Shown in pieces: positions 49,424 through 60,320 of a stretch of DNA of 64,000 nucleotides; the stretch's first letter is position 1, and every line of letters starts with the position of its first letter. A program made the position numbers and the translations under genes. The stretch comes from Sorex araneus (lineage: Eukaryota; Chordata; Mammalia; Eulipotyphla; Soricidae): contig NC_073305.1 of NCBI RefSeq assembly GCF_027595985.1, positions 109,202,035 to 109,266,034 on the forward strand, given 5' to 3'. The notes beneath the pieces are model-generated. The model saw only the letters and a list, made by a program, of their open reading frames with translations, was not told where the DNA came from and did no database searches.

Positions 49424-50019
49424 CTAACAGATGAGACATTGAAAAAGTACATTTACTTGGCAAAAAAAAAAATAGACTGGAAACACATATGTTTTTAAAA
49501 ATTACCAAAATGAATTAAGTAATCTTTTTTTCCCTAAAGCAATATTTGTATGTGATTTTTTTTCTTCTGAAAGTAATTTCTCAGAAGAAAATAGTGATGT
49601 TTGCTTGTGTTGCTTGTTAATCTTGAGAACAGTACAAGAGAGAATCATACTAAATTATTTCTTCTTTCTATAAGTAATTTGACCAAACATAATGTATAGC
49701 TTGTGAAAAAAAAGGAAAGTTTTCTGTGAGCATGTTCTGCTCATTCTCTCCTGATTCTCTCCTGATATATATCTATATTTACCTTATCCCTTTGCTGATA
49801 ATTTGTTGGCTACTAATTGTTTATTTTGAATTTCAAATGAGTATTTTTAATCTTATATAGTCTTTTACCTACTCTTTTGATATGCTAAACTCAGAAACTA
49901 CAAAATTTCCACATGGATTTGTCATAAGGATTAAAGGCAGATTTACTTGATGGATAAACCATTCATTAAGTCAATAAATCATATCTTTTTGGAGAATAGA
50001 TTTAATTTTTCTCCTTTAT
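49424..50019. other. AT-rich intergenic sequence, nothing recognised
   Basis: No supportable feature. Confidence 0.6.
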
Positions 50020-50240
50020 ATAAATACCGTGGTTTACAAAGTTGTTCATAATGTAGTTGTTACAGGCATTCAATATAACAGCACCAATCCCACTACCAGT
50101 GTGACCTTCTGTCTCTATTGTACCTATTTTCCCAAATTTCCCCAAGCTTGTCCCCTTGTAGACACAAAATAAATTTATTTTATGTTGCTTATTACAACTA
50201 AATGGCCAATGAAATTATCAAAATAAGCTTCTGTAAAGAA
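50020..50240 (-). mobile_element. Old L1 3' end
   Basis: ACAAAGTTGTTCATAATGTAGTTGTTACAGGC, then a CCAATCCCACTACCAGTG stretch, similar in order to 23592-23765. Confidence 0.55.
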
Positions 50241-50396
50241 AAATTGTTATATCTCACCATGGGTAATTAAGTCCTTGTCTAAGGGTTTACTAAGCTATTT
50301 GTTGCTAGTTGAGCTTTCCATGCTTTTTATTGTATGTAATTGGCTTCTGTGTCACTTTCCTGTCTAATTTGGTGTGCTCCTACTGGGGTGTTAGTA

Positions 50397-50490
50397 TTGT
50401 AGAATTTGGGTTTTTTTTTTTTTCATTTTAGTAATTTTATTTATTTATTTATTTTTATTAGTGAATCACCATGAATGTTGTAGAATTTGG
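50397..50490 (-). mobile_element. Extremely truncated L1 insertion (68 bp) with perfect target-site duplications
   Basis: TTGTAGAATTTGG at 50397-50409 is repeated at 50478-50490. Between them are only a poly(T), a (TTTA)n stretch and TTAGTGAATCACCATGAATG, the complement of the last bases of the L1 3' end plus tail. Confidence 0.85.
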
Positions 50491-50664
50491 AGGTGTCACT
50501 CCAGGAACACAAGGATATGTAACTGAGCCCTAAGCTTACATTGTGGTGATTGTGGGATTTAGGTATGTCTGCTGCTGCTTCCTTGCTGGTCATTGGGGGA
50601 GTCTGCCTGCCCCTATTCTTAGAAGATCACAGAATTGAGATGGATTGGGGAGGGGGGCACAAAT

Positions 50665-50838
50665 ATTTTTTTGTTTTGTTTTTCTGTTTGGGCCACATCT
50701 AGTCATGCTCAGGGCTTTCTCCTAGCTCTGTGCTCAGGGCTCACTACCAGAAGGGCTCACGTGATCATATGCAGTTTTTGGTATTGACCTGGTCCAGTGT
50801 CACAAGACACCTTGCTCACTGTTCTATCTCTAGCCTTG
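50665..50838 (-). mobile_element. SOR-type SINE
   Basis: TTTGTTTTTCTGTTTGGGCCACATC, GCTCTGTGCTCAGGGCTCAC and GATCATATGCAGTTTTTGG are the complement of the body. The head is decayed. Confidence 0.7.
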
Positions 50839-51852
50839 AGATAGTTTAGAAAAATGTATACTGTAACTTTGTATTTAGAGTTTTTCATGTAAATTTACTT
50901 CCCTTCAACTTATTTACTGCCAGGTAAATAAAATATAAACCAAGTTGCACATTTAATGTCATTTTGTTGTTTGGGTGAAATTGCTGTGGAATATGATAAT
51001 CAATGGTGTCTTTGAAAGTCTGAGAACATGGACACAACAAATAATATTTAGAAGATTTTTCCTAAAGCTGTTAGGATAATAAGCATTTTTTAAATACTTT
51101 AAAAATTACAAATGAAATCTCAGAAAGAAAAATATTACCTCCTTGAAAATCTTAAGCTCCTTAGTGAAATATGAATTGGGAAAATACCTGTGACTCTAGT
51201 TAGGAGAAACAAGATACTTAAATTTGTTCTAGCAATGTGTGATAAAGGACATTCAAGTTTAACTTTCCAATGAAATTTAAGGCTTAGGATACTAATGAAC
51301 TAAGAATTAGCTGAGAATGAATGAGGAGAATAAAGAGCTATAAAATTATTGATACTTGAATCATAAAAGCCTCTGACAGGAGATTGGTTTCTAATAAGAC
51401 ACTCTCCAGCAGGGGTTATGGGGATTAAAAAGGAGCTTACACTAGCAAAATGATTAAGTAGTTATGACATTTCAAAGAACAATAGAAGGACTACTCTCCA
51501 GGTTTTCATATTTATAATTACTTGGTGAAATGTAAATGTTTAGCACAAAATAAATGATATGTAAAAACTTTTTTAGCAGAAAATTAGAATAGCAAAAGAA
51601 AAAATGTGACATCTGAGATTACTTGTTCTACAACTTCTACTTGGTTTTCATTAAAATTATGAAAATATATTTTCTTCGCTGGCATTAGGTTACCAACATC
51701 TTACTCCATCTGCATAATGTGAGCTTCTTGTGAGTAGTATGACATCCTTTCACTGACCAGAAATATATATCCTTTAGTTTGTGCTATAAAATGAATTCTA
51801 CTTCTACATAGTGAAAGAAATTGACATTGAATCAAAGACATTAAAATAAATG
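50839..51852. other. AT-rich intergenic sequence, nothing recognised
   Basis: No supportable feature. Confidence 0.6.
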
Positions 51853-52126
51853 GGAGAAAATACTGTCACTGTCACTGTCACTGTCATCCTGTTGCTCATT
51901 GATTTGCTCGAGCAGGCACCAGTAACGTCTCCATTTTGAGACTTTTTGTTACTATTTTTGGCATATTGAATACGCCACAGGTAGCTTGCCAGGCTCTGCC
52001 GTGCGGGTGAGATACTCTCGGTAGCTTGATGGGCTCTCCGAGAGGGGCAGAGGAATTGAACCCAGGTTGGCTGCATGCAAGGCAAATGCCCTCCCACTGT
52101 GCTATCTCCCAGCCCGGAGAAAATAC
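51853..52126 (-). mobile_element. Composite SINE with RTE-like 3' end, full length with target-site duplications
   Basis: The element (51864-52115) is flanked by GGAGAAAATAC at 51853-51863 and 52116-52126. The plus strand shows (TGTCAC)n at its 3' end, then GGCACCAGTAACGTCTCC, TTTTTGGCATATTGAATACG, GTGCGGGTGAGATACTCTCG, and the complement of the tRNA-like head. Confidence 0.92.
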
Positions 52127-53175
52127 TACACATCATATATCTGATAAAGGGCTAATTAGCTAAGATATATAAAGTACTCATAAAAGTCAAGTAAAAAGCA
52201 CCAAAAAATGGGAAGAAGAGCTGAATTGACAATTTATCAGAGACATTCATATCATTAGCAAGTACAGAAAATAATACTTAATACTTAGTAATCATCGTGT
52301 CCTATTAACCAAGGAAATTCAAATAAAAACTGTTAGCTATTACTTCACACTTTTAAGTGTGGAGTGAACAATCAATATAAAATAGACCAGAAAAGATAGT
52401 AGGGATATGGGAAAAAAAAGAACTCTGATTCAATGTTAGTGAGGATATAAACTGATTCAGACTCTATGGGAGACAGTTTAGAGATTTATCAAAAAATTTA
52501 AAGTAGAGATATTACAGTGGGTAATAGTTAAAGAGAGATATTACAGTGGGTAAGGCACTTGTCTTTCTTGGAGCCAATCCTGGTGTGATCCCTGATATCC
52601 CATATGATCCCCTGAGTACTACCAGGAGTTATTCCTGAGTGCAGAGCCAAGTATGACCCCCAAATAAACAACCCCCCAAAAACAAATTTTACATAAAGCA
52701 TCTGTAGGATGCAGAAATTTCACCACTAGGTGTTTATGCACTATTTACAATAGACAACATCTGGAAACCAAGTTTCCAACCACTGATGAATGGGTAAAGA
52801 ATCTGTGGTATATATGCACAATGGGATATTCCTTAGCCGTTAGAAAATATGAAATCTTGCATTTTCCTACAATATGGATGGGACTAGAAGATATTGTGTT
52901 AGGCTGAATAAGTCCGGAGGAAAACAAGTACTCGATGGTCACATTATTATGTGTTATAGAAATACAAAGCAGGATATTCAACAAAAATAAATCCTCAGAT
53001 TCTTAACCACAGAATTGAGGTTGCTAAGGTGGGTGAGTGGCCTGAAAGTGTCCAGCATACAGTGGTGTAGGGATATTAGCACTTAGGAGGGGGAGGGTGT
53101 GACAACATTGAACCACTAAATTATGTTAATATTTGCACTCTGTAATCAATATTGGTTCAATAAAAAATAAAAATG
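52127..53175 (+). mobile_element. L1 3' region, interrupted by a SINE
   Basis: ORF2-end and 3' UTR-like blocks occur in order: ACCAAGGAAATTCAAATAAAAACTG, then (after the SINE) AGCATCTGTAGGATGCAG and GTATATATGCACAATGGGATATTCC. The last part is GTAATCAATATTGGTTCAATAAAAAATAAAAATG. Confidence 0.75.
52504..52685 (+). mobile_element. SOR-type SINE nested in L1, with duplicated head
   Basis: A segment GAGATATTACAGTGGGTAA occurs twice in a row (about 52507-52525 and 52536-52554), duplicating the A-box part. The rest (CATATGATCCCCTGAG, TTCCTGAGTGCAGAGCC) is normal. Confidence 0.75.
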
Positions 53176-53340
53176 ATCAACACTAGAACATAGAATGGAA
53201 GGCAGGATGGGCACATGAGAGGGAAACTGGGGTGATTGGTATAGGGTAGAAGGGATCAGTATTGGAACAACGTAAGCTTGAAACTCCATTGTAAATGTCT
53301 TTTTGTAACTCACAAGATTCAATTTAAGAAAGAAAAAAGT
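53176..53340 (+). mobile_element. Second L1 3' end, directly following
   Basis: GGATGGGCACATGAGAGGG, GGGGTGATTGG, TAAGCTTGAAACTCCATTG and a tail TTCAATTTAAGAAAGAAAAAAG. It lies head-to-tail with the preceding L1. Confidence 0.6.
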
Positions 53341-55153
53341 TAACATATTTATTAGGGGTGAACACAAATACTTCTTAGAACATAAATACTTCTTTGTGAT
53401 TTGACTAGTGTCATTCTTACTTTTGTCCATTCTTGATACTTCTTTGAATATTAGTACTGTGAATACAGGACTGTGAATTTCAGGGCTTGTTGAAGAGATC
53501 AACACACTTAAATGTGACATGGGCACCCTGTATTTTCCTACATATTGGAAAATTCTGCAAGGTAAGTTCATTTCACAATAAGATTAGTTTCATATACTAT
53601 TTAATGTAATATTAAATCATTAATTATGAGATGGTAACATTAAAAAAGTCATTGAAGTTTACAGTACATTTATGTAGTGCATTGCATCTCATATAATGCT
53701 AGGCAAAGTACAGAGATGATTAAAATATTTCTGACATGAAAGTAATTACCCTTTGCATATTGAGTAGGTCATTATTTTGAGTCACACATTCTTCATAAAT
53801 CATTGAAATGGAGTTATTATGACTAATTCTTAATCCACTTTGTGTCTTAATATAGCAAGCATTTGGATTAAAAATTGAAAACAAGTTAATTGTTTTGATT
53901 TTTTATCTACATGATATTAAACAGCCAGATGTCTGTTTAAATTTCATGCTTTTAATAGAGCAAAATAGATATATCAGTTTGTCTTCCAAATTTAAAGACC
54001 AGTGTGAATACAAAATTTTCTCTGAAATTACATTACTATCTTCAAATGCCTATATTAAAAATCAGAAGCTTTAAAAACTGCACTTTATGTGCGTTAAAGG
54101 AGGTAGCTCAAACTATATACTTTTCTTAAGTCAGAACATGTAGTGAACGACTTGTGATTTGCATGTAGAGGGGTAATTTATTGGATGTGTTGACATGGGA
54201 ATTGAGAATATGTGTAGATATGTGCTTATATTTTTCCTAATTTCCTCTCAGATGTTTCTTTTACATGTACTTCTTTTTCATTTCTTATTAATTAATCAAG
54301 ATAAATGGCTATTTAACAAACCTAATGACATTAACCACTATAAAGCTGCCTTTTGTAATTCCCTTAGGTCTGATTGCTATGGCAGCCTAAAACTCACCTG
54401 GCAAATAATCTAGATTAAATGAAGTAAATTTTTTTTAATGGATCTCCAGTAAAAACTCTGTGTTCAGAGCAATAGTTCTCAAAGTTTTTTGGCTTATGAT
54501 TCCTATCCCTTTTCTGGAAAAGAATCCTTCATCTTCCACCTCATCTACCTTCATTAATCAAACAAACAGAAAGCACTCCTCAATTGTACCTAGAGGCTAC
54601 TCCCACCCTCCTTGGTTTCTTTCAGGCCTCCCAGGAATCGACATCACCAACTCTGGAAAACTCTGGTTTAGGGAATAATCTTTTCAATTGGGATATGCCC
54701 AATTAAAAAAAATCTCATTATTATTATTAACTGTTTACAATTTTATGAATCTTTGAGGACATTTTTCAGAAAGTGCAGTTGCTTATGATTTATGAAACTT
54801 TATTTGAGATTAAACTTTTATTTTTCAATGCTTCTACAAGTGCTTTGTGTGCTTTCACCACTAATTAGTGTATGAAGATAAACTTTAATGCATTGAATAT
54901 AAAACTTTAAAATACCATTTAATTGTATGGAGGTATATTACTACTTATCAACTTCTATAGTATTTAAAGAAGCATCTGGTTAAAATTGGTGTTTTTACAT
55001 TATATTTTTGGAAACTTTGGCATAGAGTCTATATGTCCGAATTAAAAAAAATTGAGTATGTGGTCTGAATACAGAAATAGGCCAGTGAAGACAAAGGGAG
55101 AGCATATTTTAAACCTTTCTACTTCTTAAAGAGAAATCAAAGGAATAGAAAAA
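53341..55153. other. AT-rich intergenic sequence, nothing recognised
   Basis: About 1.8 kb without clear genes or repeats. Confidence 0.6.
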
Positions 55154-55220
55154 AAGGCTAGAAGGAAAATAGAACTCAAAGGCTAGAAGTAAAATAGAAA
55201 TCAAAGGCTAGAAGGAAAGT
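55154..55220. repeat. Three tandem units of about 26 bp
   Basis: AAGGCTAGAAGGAAAATAGA is repeated three times with small changes, the last unit running into a SINE head. Confidence 0.8.
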
Positions 55221-55362
55221 ACAGTAGGCCGGGCCTTCATGAGTCCAAACCAGGTTCAATTACCAGCCCCCGCTATGGTCTTTCAAACCCAGTCAGGAGT
55301 GATCACTAAATGCAGAGCCAGAAGTAAATCTTGAGCACCACTGGGTGTGCCCCCCACCAATA
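55212..55362 (+). mobile_element. SOR-type SINE
   Basis: ACCAGGTTCAATTACCAGCC, GGAGTGATCACTAAATGCAGAGCC and ACTGGGTGTGCCCC identify it. The first bases overlap the tandem repeat. Confidence 0.7.
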
Positions 55363-56836
55363 TTCTGAGGTATGTGATGGTCATTCATCTGCCTTAGTGG
55401 ATTCTGATTCCTTCTATTTTTTTGTAACAATATATCATATAATTGTTGGCATATATCATAATAATGTTGTAGGAGAAATAAAATACAAGCGATTCACCTC
55501 CGTATAGACAACCCACAGAAGTACCACTGCGCTCTTTTAAGTATAGGTTCTGAAGGCCTTATTGAAAGCACTGATCCTAAAAGACTTTATCCATTGGCTT
55601 TGTAACATTGAAATGTAAGTTTTTTCACCCATAGCTCTGATACAAGTATGGTATACAACTGAGGAGCAATGGTATTCTTTGCAAATACAGGAGACCCTGG
55701 TCTTAAATCTCTTGCTTCTTATCTATCTTGGAACTTCCTTCATCTTTGGCCCCAGTCCAATTTACTTCTATTTGGAGCGAATACCACTTCGGTTTTTAAA
55801 ATAACTTTTAGCTAATAAGTGCCTATAATATATTTATAACTGGAAATTGAATTTTTATTGAAATAAAATAGAACATATTAAATATAATATCATTAGAGCA
55901 CAAGTTGTTCCAGCATCTGTGTTACATTACACTATCCAGACACACGAAACAGATAAATTTCTGACTTGGTCATCCACTGAAGGCAGTAATCTGCTTCTTT
56001 TTGCCAGTTGAAGTGTAAATTTTTCACTGTTGTTATTGGTCTAACTGTTGATGTATTGTCCTTATAAACTCTGTAAATGTTATTGAAGTTCCAGTGGTCT
56101 CCTACATTTCCTTTTTATTATATTATTCTAAAATAGAATATTATAGGAAGAAAAGGAAGAAAATAGGAATGAAGGCATGGAAGAAGGGAAAATGCTAATC
56201 TTATTTTATCTTAATAAACACTTTTAATTAGTGTTTAGATAATTTCAACATTAGCCTCAGAATAAGAAGTTTGTTTTGTTTTAATAAATTTAAATTAAAG
56301 GTAAATTATTATACAAAGTATCTTGAGCTTAGAAGAAGCAGGATTTATTTTAAAAGGGGCCAAGTGCCAGAGGTCATGTCCATGCTTCTTTAATCTTAAG
56401 ACAAAGCCACCTTAGCTATTATGTGTCTTCTTTATTACTTCGGTGTTTGACACAAAAATAGCTAAGTGCATATTCTAAAATTAGATGATTAAATCTTGAA
56501 GTTGAGGATTATATGTAGAAACCCGGGTAAGGGTTATTTTTTCCTAGATCTAATCACAAAATCTTCCTATGAGAACCTAGCAACAACATATGCTATGACT
56601 TAACCATGGGATACTGTTCAAGGTTCAGCCTGTGGATAGAAGTAGTAAAATCATTAAAATTTATATTTATATATTGTGACACCAGCTATACGTATTCCTA
56701 TGTTGTGTTATTTTTCTGATTCTGTAGAAATGGACTGAAAGGGGTAAATACAGGATTGTGTGGTAGAAGATCAGGCTGAGAAAGCCAGCTGAGAGGTCTT
56801 AAATGAGTAAATATATAAAAATATGCTTAGAATCTA
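55363..56836. other. AT-rich intergenic sequence, nothing recognised
   Basis: No supportable feature. Confidence 0.6.
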
Positions 56837-57677
56837 ACTGGTATTTTAAAATTATTATTTAATGAATCACCATGAGGTACAGTTACAGACTTACAAACTT
56901 TCATGCTTATGTTTCAGTCATACAATGACCGAGTACCCATTCCTCCACCAGTGCCCATTCTCCACCACCAATGTTTCCAGTATCCCTCCCATCCCTCCCC
57001 CATCCCTCCCTCTCTTCCCCCCTCCACCGCTGCCTCTGTGGAAGGCACTTTCCCTTTTATTCTCTCTCTCCTTTAGGGTTGTGATCTGCAATGCAAGTAT
57101 TGAATGGCCATCATGCTCAGTCTATACATTCCGCACACATCTCCGATTTCGAGCGCCCTCCAAACACCCTTTACTTGGTGGTCCCTTATATGTCTGAGCT
57201 GCCTTTCCTCCCAGCATGTGAGGCCAACATCCAAGCCATGGAATAAGGGTTCCATGGAATTAACCTCCTGGTACTTATATCTTGGGTGTTAGTCTTTCAT
57301 TCTGTTACTTTATATTCCACAAATGAGTACAATCTTTCTATGTCTGTCCCTCTCTTTCTGACTCATTTCACTTAACATGATACTTTCCATTGTTGATCCA
57401 CTTATATGCAAATTTTATGACTTCATCTTTGCCAACAGCTTCATAGTATTCCATTGTGTAGATGTGCCAAAGTTTCTTTAACTAGTCATCTGTTCTCAGG
57501 CATTCGGGTTTTTTTCCAGATTCTGGCTATTGTAAACAGAGCATCAATGAACATACAAGTGCAGATGTTATTTCCTATACTTTTTTGCATCTCTGGGATA
57601 TATTCCCAGAAGTGGTATTGCTGGGTCATATGGAAGTTCTATTTCTAATTTTTTGAGAAACAAATGACTGGTATTTT
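56837..57677 (-). mobile_element. L1 3' part (819 bp) with target-site duplications
   Basis: ACTGGTATTTT flanks it at 56837-56847 and 57667-57677. The insert (56848-57666) is the complement of an L1: tail (AATGAATCACCATGAGG), 3' UTR polypurine tract (CCATCCCTCCCC region), and an ORF2-end region including CAGCTTCATAGTATTCCATTG and CCAGATTCTGGCTATTGTAAA. It is 5' truncated near 57660. Confidence 0.88.
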
Positions 57678-58154
57678 GAAGGCTAATTCTTCGTAAGGAG
57701 CTAATACTTAACTAATATGAGTACTAATAGTAAGACAAGCTAATATTTAGGAATGGAGGTCAACAATATCAGGGGAGTTGCCAGAAATCAGGTAATCCTC
57801 CTTTTAGGGAGACATTGGATCTCTATGAGTTCAAATGATGTTTTCATTCTCTAGCCTCGGCAAATCCTTTTTCTCAGGGCATCCAATTTGAGGTTCGAGC
57901 GAATTTAACTTATTCCAAGGCCCATGTGAGCTTAAAATAAGCAACTCTATTCTGCATTTTCTTCTTCCAGCTGGCTACTGGTGAGTGCATGTCTATGTGC
58001 AAATACCTGGAACTATCCAATAGAAACAGCCATGTTTAGTCCTTAGAATAAGACTCTTACAGTTTCTCTTCAACAGGATTGCCTGTCAAATTATTCATGA
58101 TTTCTGTAACAATATGATTGATGAAGTTAGAGGAGAATTTCAAGGATGGAAACA
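57678..58154. other. Intergenic sequence, nothing recognised
   Basis: No supportable feature. Confidence 0.6.
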
Positions 58155-58811
58155 TCATTTATTATAATCATTATCATCATCATCATCTCGTTGATCATCT
58201 ATTTTTTCCAGTGGTCTCAGTAATGTCCCCATTCGTCCTAGCCCTGAGATTTTAGAAACCTCTCTTTACTTGTCCTTCCCAATGGTGCTGCATTAGAGGC
58301 TCTTTCAGAGTCAAGGGAATGAGACCCATCATCATTACTGGTTTTGGCATATGAATACACCACGGGGAGCTTGTGAGACTCTCCCATGCAGGCAGGAAAC
58401 TCTTGGTAGCTTGCCAGGTTCTCCAAGAGGGAGAACTAGGCTATAAAATATCTTCCGGGAGCTTGTTTTATAATCTCTGGATGTTGGCCATTAATGGGAT
58501 TACATGGCACCAGGGGCAGTTTCTGGGTGTGACTGCCTAACTACTGGAAAATGGGGGATCTGGGTGGAAGAGGCCCAGTCCCGATCCAAGAAGCCTTGGA
58601 GATCTCAGCCCCGGGTCCCGCACATCTGGGTACCTTTGCTGGTTCCTTCATGCGTGAGGCTCCTTTGAACATGGGAGAGGGGCCTTGAGCATGGCTGTGG
58701 CTGGGTTTCAGAGGTCTTCTGCTGCTGGGAGCTCTGCTCGGTGTAGGGAGAAAAACTCAACCCATCCCCTCTGAGGGGCCCCGGTGAAGACAACCGGGCA
58801 CAGGGACAAGA
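58155..58811 (-). mobile_element. Long composite element, copy A
   Basis: Read on the minus strand from 58811: a GC-rich 5' part (CCGGTTGTCTTCACCGGGGC, GGGACTGGGCCTCTTCCACC), then CATCCAGAGATTATAAAAC, then the middle module of the composite SINE (TGCCTGCATGGGAGAG, GGTGTATTCATATGCC), and an RTE-like end GGGGACATTACTGAGACC. A (GAT)n-type tail ends at 58155. It matches copy B (59535-60320) in inverted orientation along most of its length. Confidence 0.75.
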
Positions 58812-58940
58812 GACTGGCAAGCTACCCGTGGCATATTTGATATACCAAAAACAGTAACAAGTCTCATAATGGAGACGTTACTGGTGCCCGCTCAAGCAAA
58901 TTGATGATCAATGAGATGACAGTGACAGTGACAATGTGGT
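58812..58940 (+). mobile_element. Composite SINE 3' half, abutting copy A head-to-head
   Basis: CTGGCAAGCTACCCGTGGCA, TTTGATATACCAAAAACAGT, GGAGACGTTACTGGTGCCCG and AGTGACAGTGACA. It starts exactly where the oppositely oriented copy A begins. Confidence 0.8.
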
Positions 58941-59534
58941 TTAATGCTAACCAAAATTGAAATGCATTAATTATGAGCAATATATCTGATATAAAGCCAC
59001 ATTTCCAAATTTCAGTTTCTTGATCTTGAGACAAACATGATCTGACTTCCCCAAATCATGACATTTCCTTACTGCATTTCCTCTCACCACTCAATTCTGT
59101 GTATTCTTTGCTCAATTCTTTGTATCTTCCAAATATTTTCTTCGTATTTGTCAAATGTTTAAGTGTTCAAAGAATAGGGTTAAATGGATAATAAGGGATG
59201 ACTGCTTCAGCTATGGTGGTAAGTATGCAGATAAAATAATGCAATAATTAAAATATAGGCAACAGCCAGAAGTGAAAATTTGGAAAGTGTTCTTGGAAGA
59301 TGGAGCAGATTAAAACCACACAGGCAAAAATATTGATATTTTAATAATTGAAGAAAATTCTTTGTATAATATTTTGGAAGAGAAGTAGGGGGCATAAAGT
59401 TAGACTGTAGACATAAGATCAAGGGATATAATATGAGGAGGAATCTGGATTTTATTGAGAGTGTAAGAAGTTACTGAATTAATGCTTTGAGTAAGAAAGT
59501 AACATGATATTATTTATCTTTTACTATCCTATCC
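58941..59534. other. AT-rich spacer between inverted composite elements, nothing recognised
   Basis: Unique AT-rich sequence; no gene seen. Confidence 0.6.
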
Positions 59535-60320
59535 CAGAGACTATAGAACCAAGCTCCTAGAAGAGAGCAATGCAGTCTCTTTTCCCTCCACCTGGCTGTC
59601 TTTACCGGGGCCCCTTGGAGGTGATGGGTTGCATTTCCTTCCCCCTCCCAGCAGAGCCTTGACAGTTGAAGACCTTTAGAACCCAGCCATGGCCATGCTC
59701 AGGCCACTCTCCACACGTTCAGACAAGCCTCATGCATGGGGGAGCTGGCAGAGGAACCCAGGTGTGCGGGGCTCGGGTCTGAGATCTCCAAGGCTGCTCG
59801 GATCCGGACTGGGCCTCTTCCACCTAGATCCCCCATTTTCCAGTAGCTAGGCAGTCACACCCAGGGACTGCCCCCAGTGCCGGGTAAACTTATCAATGGC
59901 CAACATACAGAGACTATAAAACCAAGCTCCTGGAAGCGACATCTTATAGCCTAGTCTTCCCTCTCGGAGGACCTGGGAAGCTACTGAGAGTTTCCTGCCT
60001 GCATGGGAGAACCTGACAAGCTCCCCATGGTGTATTCATATCCAAAATACAGTAACAGTTATGTACATACTTCTCAGAGAGCCCTGCAAGCTACAGAGAG
60101 TATCCCACCGCATGGCAGAGCTTTGCAAGCTATCCGTGGTGTATTTGATATGCCCAAAACAGTAGCAATAGGTCTCATTCCCCTGACTCTGTAAAAGCCT
60201 CCAATCATTGGGAAAGATGAGTAAGGAGAGGCTGCTAAAATCTCAGGGCTGAGTGTAATAGAGACGTTACTGGTGTCTGCTCGAGTTAGTCGACAAACAA
60301 CGGGATGACAGTGATACATG
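59535..60320 (+). mobile_element. Long composite element, copy B
   Basis: The same family as copy A, in plus orientation, with two extra duplications. A segment like GAGACTATAGAACCAAGCTCC stands at the start (about 59538) and again internally (about 59911). The middle module (AGAGAGCCCTGCAAGCTACA ... GTGTATTTGATATGCCC) is repeated (about 59955-60052 and 60074-60160). It ends AGAGACGTTACTGGTGTCTG and GGGATGACAGTGATACATG. Confidence 0.75.

Noticed and set aside
53146-53571. 141-codon minus-strand frame
   Set aside because: It begins in L1 3' UTR sequence and has no family resemblance.
58160-58190. CRISPR-like short repeats (CAT/GAT units)
   Set aside because: This is the simple-repeat tail of a retroelement in a mammalian genome; there are no spacers.
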